Shown here: piece by piece, positions 40,485 through 53,800 of the stretch
How positions within the stretch are numbered: position 1 is the stretch's first letter
Layout of the letters: each line of letters begins with the position of its first letter
Made by a program: the position numbers and the translations under genes
Notes under the pieces: model-generated
The model's input: only the letters and a program-made list of their open reading frames with translations
The model's database searches: none
What the model was told of the DNA's origin: nothing
From: Megalobrama amblycephala
Taxonomy: Eukaryota; Chordata; Actinopteri; Cypriniformes; Xenocyprididae
NCBI RefSeq assembly: GCF_018812025.1
Contig: NC_063054.1
Location: 33,731,396-33,795,395, forward strand
Length of the DNA: 64,000 nucleotides
Reading direction: 5' to 3'

Positions 40485-43400
40485 GTAAAGGCTGGTGGTT
40501 TATTTGGGGCTGCATTTATGACAAGTGCATAACATAACCGGAACTTTTTTAGCTTATTTTAAAGAAAATATTAAAGTTGGCGTTACTACATTTCAGAGTC
40601 TAAAGGTCAGTTGGGTGTGGTTTGTGATAGTGATTGTCATATTTCTGCTCACCTTTGACCATGGAAGACAGTGTGAAGTCAAAATGAATGTCAATTGTTA
40701 ACTCGATCAGAGGTTTTTATGCTGAAACCCTATTTTACCTAAATTATTATAGGATACTCTACTGTTTTATCTTTTAATCATACATAACACATTCAATTTT
40801 AGTATATAAACTCAGATGTTAAATACTGGAAATTAAAATGTATGTTTATTTTATTTTATGACAAATTAAATAAAATGGATATATTTTGGGGGAAAAACAA
40901 TAAATTAATGATTTTATTTATTTTTGTTATTAATTTTAAGCATATTTATATCAAGTTAAATCAATCGTAATTTAGTTTTTAATTTTATTTTTAAGAGATA
41001 CGAATACAGCTGTGATCCGAAATTCTTTTAGGCACTTTATTTCATATTTTACCACATTATTATTATTATTATTAAAATACACAAAATTAGTATTTAAAAA
41101 AAAATAATAACAAATTATAACATAATATTATCAGAATCATAACACAATATGTTAATCAAAATATCATATGTCATCATATGTTAAATAAAATTAATTTGTT
41201 ATTTGTTAATTCTTTTAAATTTTATGTCACAATCACAATCTCTCAAACCTCATTTGGGAAACCCTCAAAACAGTGGCTAGGGGTTCTTTGCATCATGAAT
41301 TCATACTACATTATTATCTAAATGAAAAACGGTTTTGACATTAAAGGATGCAAAAAAAAAAAAAAAGACAATTGCTGTTAAAAGAAGTTTTATGGATGTA
41401 AATATCTCAAGCAGTTAGTTAATGATTCGATTGATAAAAATCAATGTTAAGCACAATAGCCTAAAGCTTACAGAAAAGATTGGTATGATTCATTCAGATT
41501 CCATTTTCCTCTTGATCATTAACTTCAATAGAGCTTTCAAACGTTTCTGTGCTTGCTCACAGCCTGTGTAAGTCAGTAGTTAGACCTCCTGAACTGATTG
41601 CATCACCGTTCATTTTTCTTTGAAAGGTTCACTGTGACAGGCAATATGAATAATTATTAACTTGGGGATCTGTACAGTCATGGAAACCAGGATGAACTCC
41701 TGACCTGAGGAACAATTTAATCTGTGTACATGACACGGTCACTCAGTCGACTGAGCAACTGTGATTCAGGCTCATGTTCATGTTTATATCACAAACATAT
41801 CACACCAGCAATGGCATCAAGAAGAATTTTATTTTTATCAGTTCATAATTGAAAATGAGACACCCTGACATAGATGCACCAGTGAACAGCGTGATAAAGG
41901 TTTTGTCCTTAAGAAACCCTTAGGAACAATTCAAACATTACATAACTATTTTATTGCCACATATAGTCATAAAAAAAAAAAAGAAGGAATAAAGGAGTGT
42001 AAGTTGTTGTTGAGTGGCACAACATCAGACCGCTTTCGTTACAAAGTCTGAAAGAGAACTCACATAAATGATTGCAAACAAAACAGCATTTGTCAAGTAA
42101 ATGTTGGCCTTGGTTATGAGTTAATCTTATTGGCTGTGCTTAAATGCAACAATGACCTGCTGAAGGAAGATGATTATGATTTAAATTGACATAGCCACCT
42201 TTACTAAATGTTACAGATATTGGTGGTTACTGAGTAGATTCAATATTGACATCATTAAAATGCACACTTCTTACATTTACAGTTTGTCTACTCTTGTTAT
42301 TAAAAAGGGTACAGTTGCATCAGTATTGTTTCCTGAGTCTCGCTGAAACCACTTTAAATGGTTAGTTCACCCAAAAATGAAAACTCACCCTCATGTCGTT
42401 CTACACCCGTAAGACCTTCGTTCATCTTCGGAACACAAATTAAGACATTTTTGATAAAATCCGATGTCTCAGTGAGGCCTCCAATACCAGCAAGAAAATT
42501 AAAGCTTTCAGTGCCCAGAAAGCTACTAAAGACATATTTAAAACAGTTCATGTGACTACAGTGGTTCAACCTTAATGTTATGAAGTGACGAGAATACTTT
42601 TTGTGCACCAAAAAAAACAAAAAAAAGGACTTTATTCAACAATATCTAGTGATGGCGATTTCAAAACACTGCTTCGTTCCTTTACGAATCATTTTTTCGG
42701 AGCGTGTATCGAACTGCCAAAGTCACGCCACCCAGTGGTGAACCATTGAAATGTCAAAACACTTATGACATAACGAAGCCTCGTTAACTGAAATCACGTG
42801 ACTTTGGCAGTTTGATACACGCTCTGAACCACTGATTCGAAACAAAAGATTCATAAAGCTTCGAAGCTTCATGAAGCAGTGTTCTGAAATCGGCCATCAC
42901 TAGATATTGCTGAATAAAGTCTTTATTGTGTTTTTTGCTGCACAGAAAGTATTCTTGTTGCTTCATAACATTAAGGTTGAACCACTGTAGTCACATGAAC
43001 TGGGCATCTGAAAGTGTTAATTATCTTGCTGGCAATGGAGGCCTCACTGAGCCATCAGATTTTATCAAAAATATCTTAATTTGTGTTCCGAAGATGAACG
43101 AAGGTCTTATGGATGTGGAATGACATGAGGGTGATTAATTAATGACAGAATTTTCATTTTTGGCTGAACTAACCCTTTAAGGGCCCGTTTACATCAAGGA
43201 CGATTATGATAACAATAACAATAAAGAAATTATAGTTCTAAAAGTCATTCTAAAAATAAAAGAATATCAAAGTCCACACCACAACTATAAAGATAACAGC
43301 ACAGAGAAACAATATCGTTGGGATCACTTTTAGAACGACCTTTTTTCCAGCTGATGAATGATAATAACATTGACAGCCAATAAAAATCCCTCCTGCTTTA

Positions 43401-46400
43401 AAGAGCTTGAGCATTTAAAATGGCAGCCGACAAAAGTGCAGAGCGCACTTATAATAAACAGAACAATATTGTCCGTTAGTGTGGACGCTAATATAGTTAT
43501 GATTATAGTTATCTTTATAGTTATCGTTCTTGGTGTGAAAGGGCCTTATATAGGCTATAATGAACCAAAAGAGTCTGATTTAGTGACATTAGTGGCCAAT
43601 TCTGGCTTATAAATGTCAAGCATCACCAGCAATGTGATAATCAGATACAGCTAATCAGATTCTCCCACACAATTGCAACTTTGATTAAACAGAATGCCTC
43701 GGACATTTAAAAAACATATTTTAAAACAACTTGGCTCAGCCAAAACATTCCAGAAAATGTGTACTATGCAGAAGTTAATTATTCACTGCAATGATTACAT
43801 CGATCCTGTTGGGAACTGAGCCATGAAAAAAAAGGTGCCTCAGTTTGAGGAATTTCTGTTACTGAGAATGTTTCGTTGGAGTCACTCTGAATCTCTTCAT
43901 TCACTGGCATTAATTAACTCCTATTCCAAACTCATCTAAGGTTAAAGGTGAACTTATAATGCACTCGGACACATCATCAGTGAAGTAGGGCGTTTGAATA
44001 ACTAGTAAATGAAATCCATTTGCTTTTACATCAGAAAATGATTAACATTTTATCATTAATAGGTATGTAAAGCCACTGTAGTCTTTCCTGCATTCCAGTT
44101 TAATTTACAACAACAGTGAATCATTGTTACTATGAATAGTCATTCGTATATTTACAGTATATATAGACAGTATATTTTAAAAAAGCTTAAAACTGCATCC
44201 TACATTGTAGCATGAATATTGTAATTTCTTCCAGTAGAGAGAGCTGTTTAGCTGACTTTGATAAAATGCCAATGCATTTTCCGATTTTAGCTCACACATT
44301 CTTTTCCTAGAGTGTGATGATGTTAATAATGTCCATATTCAATTCGTATTCAACAACTTTATTACTAGAGCCCTTAATAAGATGTAATAGCATAATATAA
44401 TGAGATTTAGGACAGACCATTTAGCAGGATCATTTTAATAAGACACAGCAGTTGTAGTGTGTTGTTTCTAATCACTACTCATCACTAAGTAGATGGTGGT
44501 GGAAATATGAGATGGGAGGAAAAATAGTAAGTCAATGCTAATGCAAATGTTTTGCGTTTTCCAGAGAAACTTTGCGTTTGCTCGCGAAACCTTTGTGTTC
44601 CCTCGCAAATGTTTTACGCTCCCCCGAGAAACTTTGCTATACATAATCTTCTCCTCAGATCCTCTCAAGCTCTGTCAGGTTACATGGAGACCTTCGGTGG
44701 ACAGACATTTTCAGGTTTCCCCAGAGATGTTAGATTGGGATCAAGCTCAGGCTCTGGCTGGGCCACTCAAGGACATTCACAGTGTTGTCCAGAAGCCACT
44801 GTTGTATTGCCTTAGCTGTGTGCTTGGGGTCATTGTCCTGTTGAATGGTGAACCTTCTGCCCTGTCCGAGGTTCCTGAATGCTCCAGACCAGGCTTTCAT
44901 TAAGGCTGTCTCTATATTTTGCTGCGTTGACCTTTCCTTCTACCCTGACGGGTAGCCCAGTCCCTGCCGCTGAAAAACACCCCCACAGCATGATGCTGCT
45001 ACCACTCTAAGCAAAGCCCTTCTCCATTGATTGCTCAGTTTAGCCAGGAGGCCAGCTCTAGGAAGATACCTGGTTGTTCCAGACTGCTCCCATTGAGAAT
45101 TATGGAGGCCACATGCACCTGTGAACCTTCAGTGCAGCAGAATGTTTTTTTGTAGTCTTCCCCAGGTCTGTCTCTACACAATTTTGTCTCTGAGCTCCTC
45201 AGGCCATTCCTTTGACCTCATGGCTTGCTCTGATATGCATTTTCAGCTGTTAGACCTTTTATTGAGATGTGTGTGCCTTTCCAAATCAAACTCATTCAAT
45301 TGAATTTGCACAGGTTAACTCCACTCGAAGTGTAGTAACACCTACAAGCAAAATTGGAATGGTCCTGAGCTAAATTTCAAATGTCCCAGAAAGGGTTACG
45401 AATACTTGTGCAATGTTTTTTTTATTTTTAATAAATTTGCAAAGTTGTCACAAATGTTTTTTTTTTCTTTGTCATTATGGTGTATGGAGTGTAGATTGAT
45501 GTAAAAAAAGAAGTTATTTAAAGTAGTTTAACATTAGGTGGTAACATAACAAAATGTGAAAAAAAATGAAGGGGTACAAATACTTTAACAAGGCACTGTG
45601 TGCCTGTGTTAAAAGAAGTTTCGTCTGCTCACCAAGGCTACATTTATTTAATTAAAAATGCAGTAAAAAACAGTAATATTGTGAAATATTATTACAATTT
45701 AAAATAACTGTGTACTATTTAAATATATTTGACAAAGTAATTTTTTCCTGTGATGCAAAGCTGAATTTTCAGCATCGTTGCTCCAGTCTTCAGTGTCACA
45801 TGATCCTTCAGAAATCATTCTAATATGCTGATTTGCTGCTCAATAAACATTTATGATTATTTTCAATGTTGAAAACAGTTGTGTACTTTTTTTTTTCAGG
45901 ATTCCTTGATGAATAGAAAGTTCAAAAGAACAGCATTTATCTGAAATACAAAGCTTCTGTAGCATTATACACTACCGTTCAAAAGTTTGGGGTCAGTAAG
46001 AATTTTTATTTTTATTTTTTTGAAAAGAAATGAAAGAAATGAATACTTTTATTCAACAAGGATGCATTAAATCAATCAAAAGTGGCAGTAAAGACATTTA
46101 TAATGTTACAAAAGATTAGATTTCAGATAAACACTGTTCTTTTGAACTTTCTATTCATCAAATAATCCTGAAAAAAAATATTGTACACAAATATTTTGTA
46201 CAATTGTACACATTAAAAGTTTCTTGAGCAGCAGATCAGCATATTAGAATGATTTCTGAAGGATCATGTGACACTGAAGACTGGAGTAACGATGCTGAAA
46301 ATTCAGCTTTGCATCACAGGAATAAATTACTTTGTGAAATATATTCAAATAGAAAACAGTTATTTTAAATTGTAATAATATTTCACAATATTACTGTTTT

Positions 46401-47787
46401 TACTGTATTTTTAATTAAATAAATGTAGCCTTGGTGAGCAGACGAAACTTTTGGTTCCAAACTTTTGGACTGTACTGTATATATATATATATATATATAT
46501 ACAGGGCTGTCAATCGATTAAAATTTTTTATCTAATTAATTACATACTCTGTGATTAATTAATCTAAATTAAGTATGAAATATTTCAATTCAAATTAATC
46601 AATGCAGGGTTTTTCCTGGGTCAAAAATGGTCTTCGGTGGTGACAGACATGGTCATCCACACAAACAGTAAAAAGTGCCCTACCCACGTGATCTGCGAGC
46701 CCGATACTGACAATAAAGTACCCGTCACTCTCACTGTAATTTTTTCTTGCCCTCTTTGCAAAAAAAAAACAACAACAAAAAAAAAGATTTTTGAAAAAAA
46801 TGAAAAGTGATTTTATAGCTTTGTAAGAGAAGATGCTTTTTTGCTAAACCTGAAAAGTATTAAAAAGTAGCATTTAGAAGTTATATTAACTAATAATATA
46901 ATTTTCTACCATATACAATTGAATGCACCTAGCTAACAACAACTTGCTTTGTTCTGGTTTCACCTCACTCCAGTCTAAACTAACTGATTTTATAGGTAGG
47001 CCTAATTTACTACACATTGACATTTAAATAACCTGAAAATATTGTGGATTATTAAGGCTAATTTTACTAACCACTCTTGCTAAATGGGGTAAGCACACTT
47101 ATGTTCTCATTTCAGAGATGTTCGAGTAAATGATTCATTATAGACCGTGTGGACAGATCAGTTGTTGTCATGATTCATTAAAATGAATCTGTTCAAATGA
47201 GTCATTAGGTCACGAATTGGACATTAGCGGACGTTGACGCGTTGCGTGCGAATCGCGACTGTTATTAAGATATCGCAAAAGATTTGTCAACACAGAAAAC
47301 ACTTCACCACTGGATAGGATTTTCTTTTTGTTTACTGAAAGTGTGGTTTATGTCAGCTGCACGTGCAGGGCGCCTGTCAGAGAAGATGAGGTGACGTTCT
47401 TTTGAGCACTATTCACACCCAACGGTTATTCAGGAAAAACATTCTCCGAATGCGCCTCGTGAAACATGGATTCGGTCTTACGAACTTTTAGCATTGTGTC
47501 AGTTGATTTAGATTATTATGTGTGAGGTAGAGAGAGTGCAAAGACGGTGCTTACTTTAAAGACAGAGAGAGCTCGCGCGCACGAGGGAGGAGCTCTCTGC
47601 TCGTTCTGTCCGTCAGCGTAGCAGTTGTCTCCCTCCTTCATTTTACAGTCAAATGGTGGCTAGAACGGCTCCAGGTTCAAAGGTCAATACGGAATGGATT
47701 AATCTGTGTTATTTTTTTTAACACGTTATTTTTTTCTCAGATTAATTAATCAATTAATCTAAATTAACGCGTTATTTTGACAGCCCT

Positions 47788-47866
<79 letters not shown>

Positions 47867-50800
47867 CCCCTCCGGTCCTACTTTCCCCACTCCATGCGGG
47901 CCTCGGGTGTGGGAAGTGGGCACACTAACAAGGAGGCTAAAGACTACAGCCTCTAATGTCAGTCGCTACTGTGCCTCTTGAGGCAAGGAGAGTGAGGTTT
48001 ATCTGCACAGTTCTTACTAGCTGGCCTCTGTTACACTCACCCCCCTAAATCTCCCGCCCCGCTCTGTGCCGGCTTCAAACCCGGGTCTCCGGTGTGGGAG
48101 GCGAGTACGCTAACAAGGAGGCTAAAGACTGCAGCCTCTATGCAGTTAATTACAGACTACTGACCAATGGTGTATTATATATTACCAACAGGTGTCAATA
48201 GTCTATCTTAAAGAATTAGTTCACTTTCAAATGAAAATTACCTCAAGCTTCGCTTAGCTTCAGAAGGCCCTTATTTAACCCCCCCGAGCCTTGTGGAGTA
48301 TGTTTATCAGTGATGCGCGGGTTGATCCAAAATGAGCGGGTGCCTGTGGTCACCCGCTGTTACCCGTGGTTACGAGTCATCCAAAAATATTTGTAATGAT
48401 ATTCGGTCGGGTGCGGGTTGTTTATACATTGACCCGCGCATCACTGATGTTTATGATAGATAGATGTGGATGGAGGCACTTTCTTCAGCTCATACTCGTC
48501 AATCCTGTTCACTGCCATTATAAAGCTTGGATGCGTCAGGATATTTATTAATAAAACTCCAATTGTGTTCATCAAAAAAGAAGAAAGTCATATACACCTA
48601 GGATGGCTTGAGGGTGAGTAAAGCTTGGGCTAATTTTCACTTGAAAGTGAACTAATCCTTTAACTGCATATTGTCTATTACACTTTTATTTTATCATTTG
48701 GCAACATATTTATCCAAAGCGGCTTTCAGAACATTCAAGATTGAACATTTTGTCAGTATGTGTGTTACCTGAAAATGTCACAGTTTCACTAGAGGTACAT
48801 GCAATATTGGAGAGAAGTTGCACTGTAATGCACTCAGCATGTAAATGTTTAACCACAGTCACTGCTAGACTTCTGAAACTAAAGAAATGGGCCACACATA
48901 GTAATGGTGGTTTACTTGTTGAGTATTCACACATCATTTTCACTCATATCTAGGATAGTCGGCTATATTTTAAGAAGCCAAATGAGTAATCTTCATTTCA
49001 CAGGTTCATATCAGTCACGTCCGAAAACTTTGAACGCAAATTCGCGCTATAAACCAAAGCCAGCTCATAAAATATTTAACAGGGAATCTTATTCTCCTGG
49101 GCTCCACAAGATGATCAAATATAACCTGCCGTTGCCTGCCAGCATGCTGCCTGTGACTTGGACTGCATTAAAAATGCATGCGGCTCATTCCTCTACTCTT
49201 GAGTTTCTGGGCCATGAACATGTCACATAGTTATACAGGGACAAGATGGACTCTAAACAAGGAGCTTATTTATAGGGCTCGATGAGAAATTCATGAATTG
49301 TCTGTGTTTACATATGATATGAACTAAATATACTGAATTAGGTGCCCATTTTAAAATGTGAATCTGCATAGATGTTTCAAGGTCATCTCTCAACATCATA
49401 GTTACAGTTCTGTTTTATTCTCATCTGTCACTCAAGCTCATCAGGGCTATTTGTGGCAGGGGCGGGGCAAAATAAAAGCTCCACCCCCAACTAAAGCCTC
49501 TCACCTATTCCCTCTCTTTTACATCATCCCTGTTTGGGAGAGAGCTAGATTCACCTTTCATCTGGGTTTGAGCTAACATCACAACACCTGGTGCCATTGG
49601 CTGCCCGTCAAGAACAGAACAAACAGAATTTAAGCGAGCGTGGGTAAACGTTGACATTTACCCCAAAATATCTGCAAAATACTGCTGGGAGGATGTAGGT
49701 GACAGATCACAAGAGGTACCTGAATCAAAAGTGTCTACAATGGGAGACGGTCAAGAACCTGATATTGAGTTATTTGTCAAGGTAAGGAATAAATCTAGCA
49801 TTAGAGTATGCCGAAGTAAAGGCATTTTTTATGGAGTTATGAAGCTCTTGTGATGTCAGTGTAACTCAATAGTTGTTCTAGAGTAACATGTGCATATTTG
49901 ACTAGGGCCATGACCAGGTTGTAAGTAGAGTGATGTTTGAATGCCAGCAGTTCTTGCACATTGGTTTACAGATTATTGGTTGCTTATAAAAAGAATATAC
50001 CCTCAGTAATTCACATTCTGATTTTTATGTTGTTGTTTTTTTTTTGTTTTTTTGATGCAATGATATTAAAAATACCAATAAGCTAATAATTTTATTTATG
50101 TTATGGCCAATAACTGATAAATGGCTGAAAATGATACAGTTTTGTCAAAATAAAACATATTATTTTATACAAATAAAAATAAAACACTGAAAACTAAAAC
50201 TGTCATTTCAAATGCTAAAAGTGACAACATATATAATGTACAATATAAAAAAAAAGGTTTAATTTAACAGTCTTAATAAATTGAATTATTGGTGTTTTTA
50301 AAGATTTAAGATAAATCTATAAGCATGCAAAATTAAATATTCAAAATTGGTCAATATATTTTTAATACTGACTAATACCAATACATTTAAATAAAAAATA
50401 CTGACTATAAGAATATTATTAAATACAATAATATTGTCCAATAACCAATATGGTACCATTATATATCATGCACACCTAGATTTTTCTTTGTTTTTAAGCC
50501 TTAGTAGGCCCAACACAAAAAAGGTAGACATAAGATCTGCAACCATTATTAGACTACATTTTGTTTTCATCACACACAAATATAAAATAAATATAATTTT
50601 TAGAAGTAATCTCCATCATCGCAAACAAGCGTATTAGATCTGAACATTATGTGAAATGTCAGCAATATATAATATTTGTAGGTGGCTATCACTGATAGTC
50701 ACATATGAGAAAGCAAACATATGCATACACTGACAAAGCAATTATGATGAAAGTCATTTGATTAAAGTGGAGGATGCATCTCATGTGCCAGTGGCAGCTA

Positions 50801-53800
50801 TGCTGAAGTGATAACTTAAATAATTAAAAAAAGATTTCAAACAATCCTCATACAGGCACTAATCTTTATATTTAACAGCATAAACACTGAACACAAGGCA
50901 TTGTCAGTCAGTCACACCCCGGGCTGTTTACAGCCCTGAACTGCCGCCTAACAGAGCAACCGGTCCTATAGCAAACCGGCCTATTGTCCTGCACATTCTA
51001 GATCGTAGCTGCTCATTGTTCTGCTTCCAGTCCTCTGTCTGCTCTGAATTTACCAGAATGGACAGATGAGTGGAACTGGAAGTGTCCTGACCTTTCACAT
51101 ACCATCTGCCTCATTTATCTGACTGTGTTATGCAATGCATTTTCTCTTTTGATTCCTTTCAAACCATGTAATTAAAATGAACTGTATTAAATTAGAAAAG
51201 ATGCAACGAAAGTATTTTCACTAGTGGTTTCGGTGTACCTATTATATATTTGACAGCACGCTCCTCATGTTCTTCTCCACATCCAGGACTGTGGTTAATG
51301 AATTCAGTGTGCATAATTCATATTGTGCTGGGTATTATGTCACAGTGTAAGCTATAGCTGGTCTCGTACTAGCGTTGCCGCTGTTTTGGGACACCTGATC
51401 TACTGCAGAGATGTACAGTAGCAGTGTGAATGACATTTGCACTGTCACTGGGGTCATTTATACTCTCCATAGTGAGGGACTTTAGTGTTTATCACAGAAT
51501 AAGCTCAATTAGTGTAACTGTATAATTTGTATATTTGTAATACAGATTTTTGAGTAATTAAAAAAAAAAAATTCACATTTAAATTGATTTTAAAATGAGC
51601 ATAAGCACAGTTGCTCCTGGTGCTTGTCCCAATTTAGCAGCATCTAGCCTAAAGGCAGGGTTTTTCAAAAGGGAGACTGCGACCTCTATGCGGTCAATGG
51701 CGGTACTGCAGGGGTCTGCCAATCTAATGATCTAAAGAGCTTTTGTTAAAAAAAAAAAAAAGTTAAACAAAAGTACAATATTACCTTAAAAAAAAGTTTA
51801 ATTGTAAATAAACTAAATTATATTTTATGTTCCTGACTTAAAAAAAGTAACAATTTACTTCATGAAATTATGAATAAGGATTAATTATTTAGCCCTATAA
51901 TTTTATGGTTCAAACTGTTTTAGCAAAATCCCACCAAACCACAGGTATAATATGTACCATTATACAAAATAATGTACAAAACAAAACCCTATGAGTTCTT
52001 GAGTGAAATTGTTTGTATCTAAACAAAACAAAACACAAGAAATAATAATAATAACAACAACATATTTTTATAATTTCAAGGAAAACAGGTCACCTGCAAT
52101 ACATTTCAATTATTGGAAAACCTCTCGTATGTCTTCTGAAATTTAGGTATTCATATATTTACATGTAGTAAGTGATTTCTGAGAAATGCTATTGAAAGTG
52201 GATCGGACCCCAGCACTACAACATACTTGTAGCCAATTAGCAGAAGGGGGCGTGTCCAGTCATGATGGGGGAAGAGAGAGAGTGAGCAAGAGGGAGATTT
52301 GAATAAAGACTGTAGAAAGAGAGATGGCTGAGAGACATTACAAGAAAAGGTCAGATGAATATCACTGGAAAAAGCAGGGTTATGATCAGGCAAGAGCTTT
52401 AGGACCCACGTTCATATTAGAAAAGCTTTTCAGCACTGGAGAGACCTAAACGGAAAGACCTGAAAACAGACACAGGTTGTGTTGTTTCTGCTCCATATGT
52501 GAGTAACATTGGTTTTGCTGTCTCAGGGAACCAATATATGCTGTTGTTGTAATGTTAGCTATAGTAACAGGACAGTTTTGAGTGTCATTTGTCTGGAGCT
52601 GGTGTGCTGCTGGCTTGTATATACTCTTGTGTATTGTAAGTTCATTTTTTGTTCTTCCTCGTCTTTCGTTCGTTCATTCGTTCATTGTCTTCCAACATCT
52701 CGCTTTATTTTAAAAAAAAAACATAATTTTGCTTCGCTTCAGACATCCATCAAGACATCCAATCTTGCATTGCGTGTTCATGCATTTTGGGGGCGGAGCA
52801 ATGAAGGGAGGGGTGTGTTTGTTTGGGTCAGTATCAGTGTTTCTCAGAAATTGCTTACCGCACCTTTAATACAGAACATAGACTGTTAAAACTTTATTTA
52901 AAGCCTTTCTGTATAATGCATTCTAAAGGTATTCATAATGTACATTATAATGCATTATATCTTTATCATAAATAATTGTAACCAAAGTGCATTGTATTAT
53001 AATATTTGCAAATTCCTTGTCACATCTGAAATTGGTTGTTTGTCATGTGTTTTAATGCATTATTATAATGTATTATAACTGGTTACAATTATTCATGAGA
53101 ACATACAATGCATTATAAGGTGCATATATAAAATATTTTTATAATGCATTATATATAAAGGCTTTAAGTAAAGTGTTACGCATAGGGTTTATCTGACATA
53201 ACCCTTAAGTGATTGTTTTATGTGAAAATTTCTTTGTAGTTTGACTTCAGGTAAGCTCTTTTCTTAATGTCCATCAAACATTAAAGCAGCAGCAGGGGGC
53301 GCCATGACACTTTATCATTATTCTCAATGCAGTCTCTTCCCTCTAGAACATGAGGACTGGTCTCAAAAATTTTACTGGCATTAAGATGAATGACTTACTT
53401 ATTCCCTGAGGTGATATTTATGTAAAGATGTGTCTTTGTGTTTGTAGGCTGGTTGTGATGGCGAGAGCATCGGAAACTGTCCGTTCTCCCAACGCCTCTT
53501 CATGATCCTCTGGCTCAAAGGTGTGGTCTTCAACGTCACCACTGTCGACCTCAAGAGGTGAGAACTTTATTAATCTGAGATCTAATGACATGAAATTTGA
53601 ATAATAAATGACAAATGGCACATTTATGTTATTCAATAACATTTTCATTGGATATTAAAATGGAAAAACCTAATAAAAAAGTTAATACAGCATATGCAGT
53701 CAGTTCTAGGTGATTGATATTGTAAAAATACAATAATCAATTTTTAATCCAGAAAATATAGTTCAGAATTGTATTCATTGCAAATATGAAAATGAAATAT

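Noticed and set aside
39990..40532. Single-exon 180-codon protein ending in [12 protein letters not shown]
   Set aside because: The last 15 codons are intron read-through past the AAG|GTAAAG donor; the exon splices to CLIC5 exon 2.
44535..44903. 122-codon plus-strand frame
   Set aside because: It is antisense through the Tc1-like remnant and the tandem repeat.
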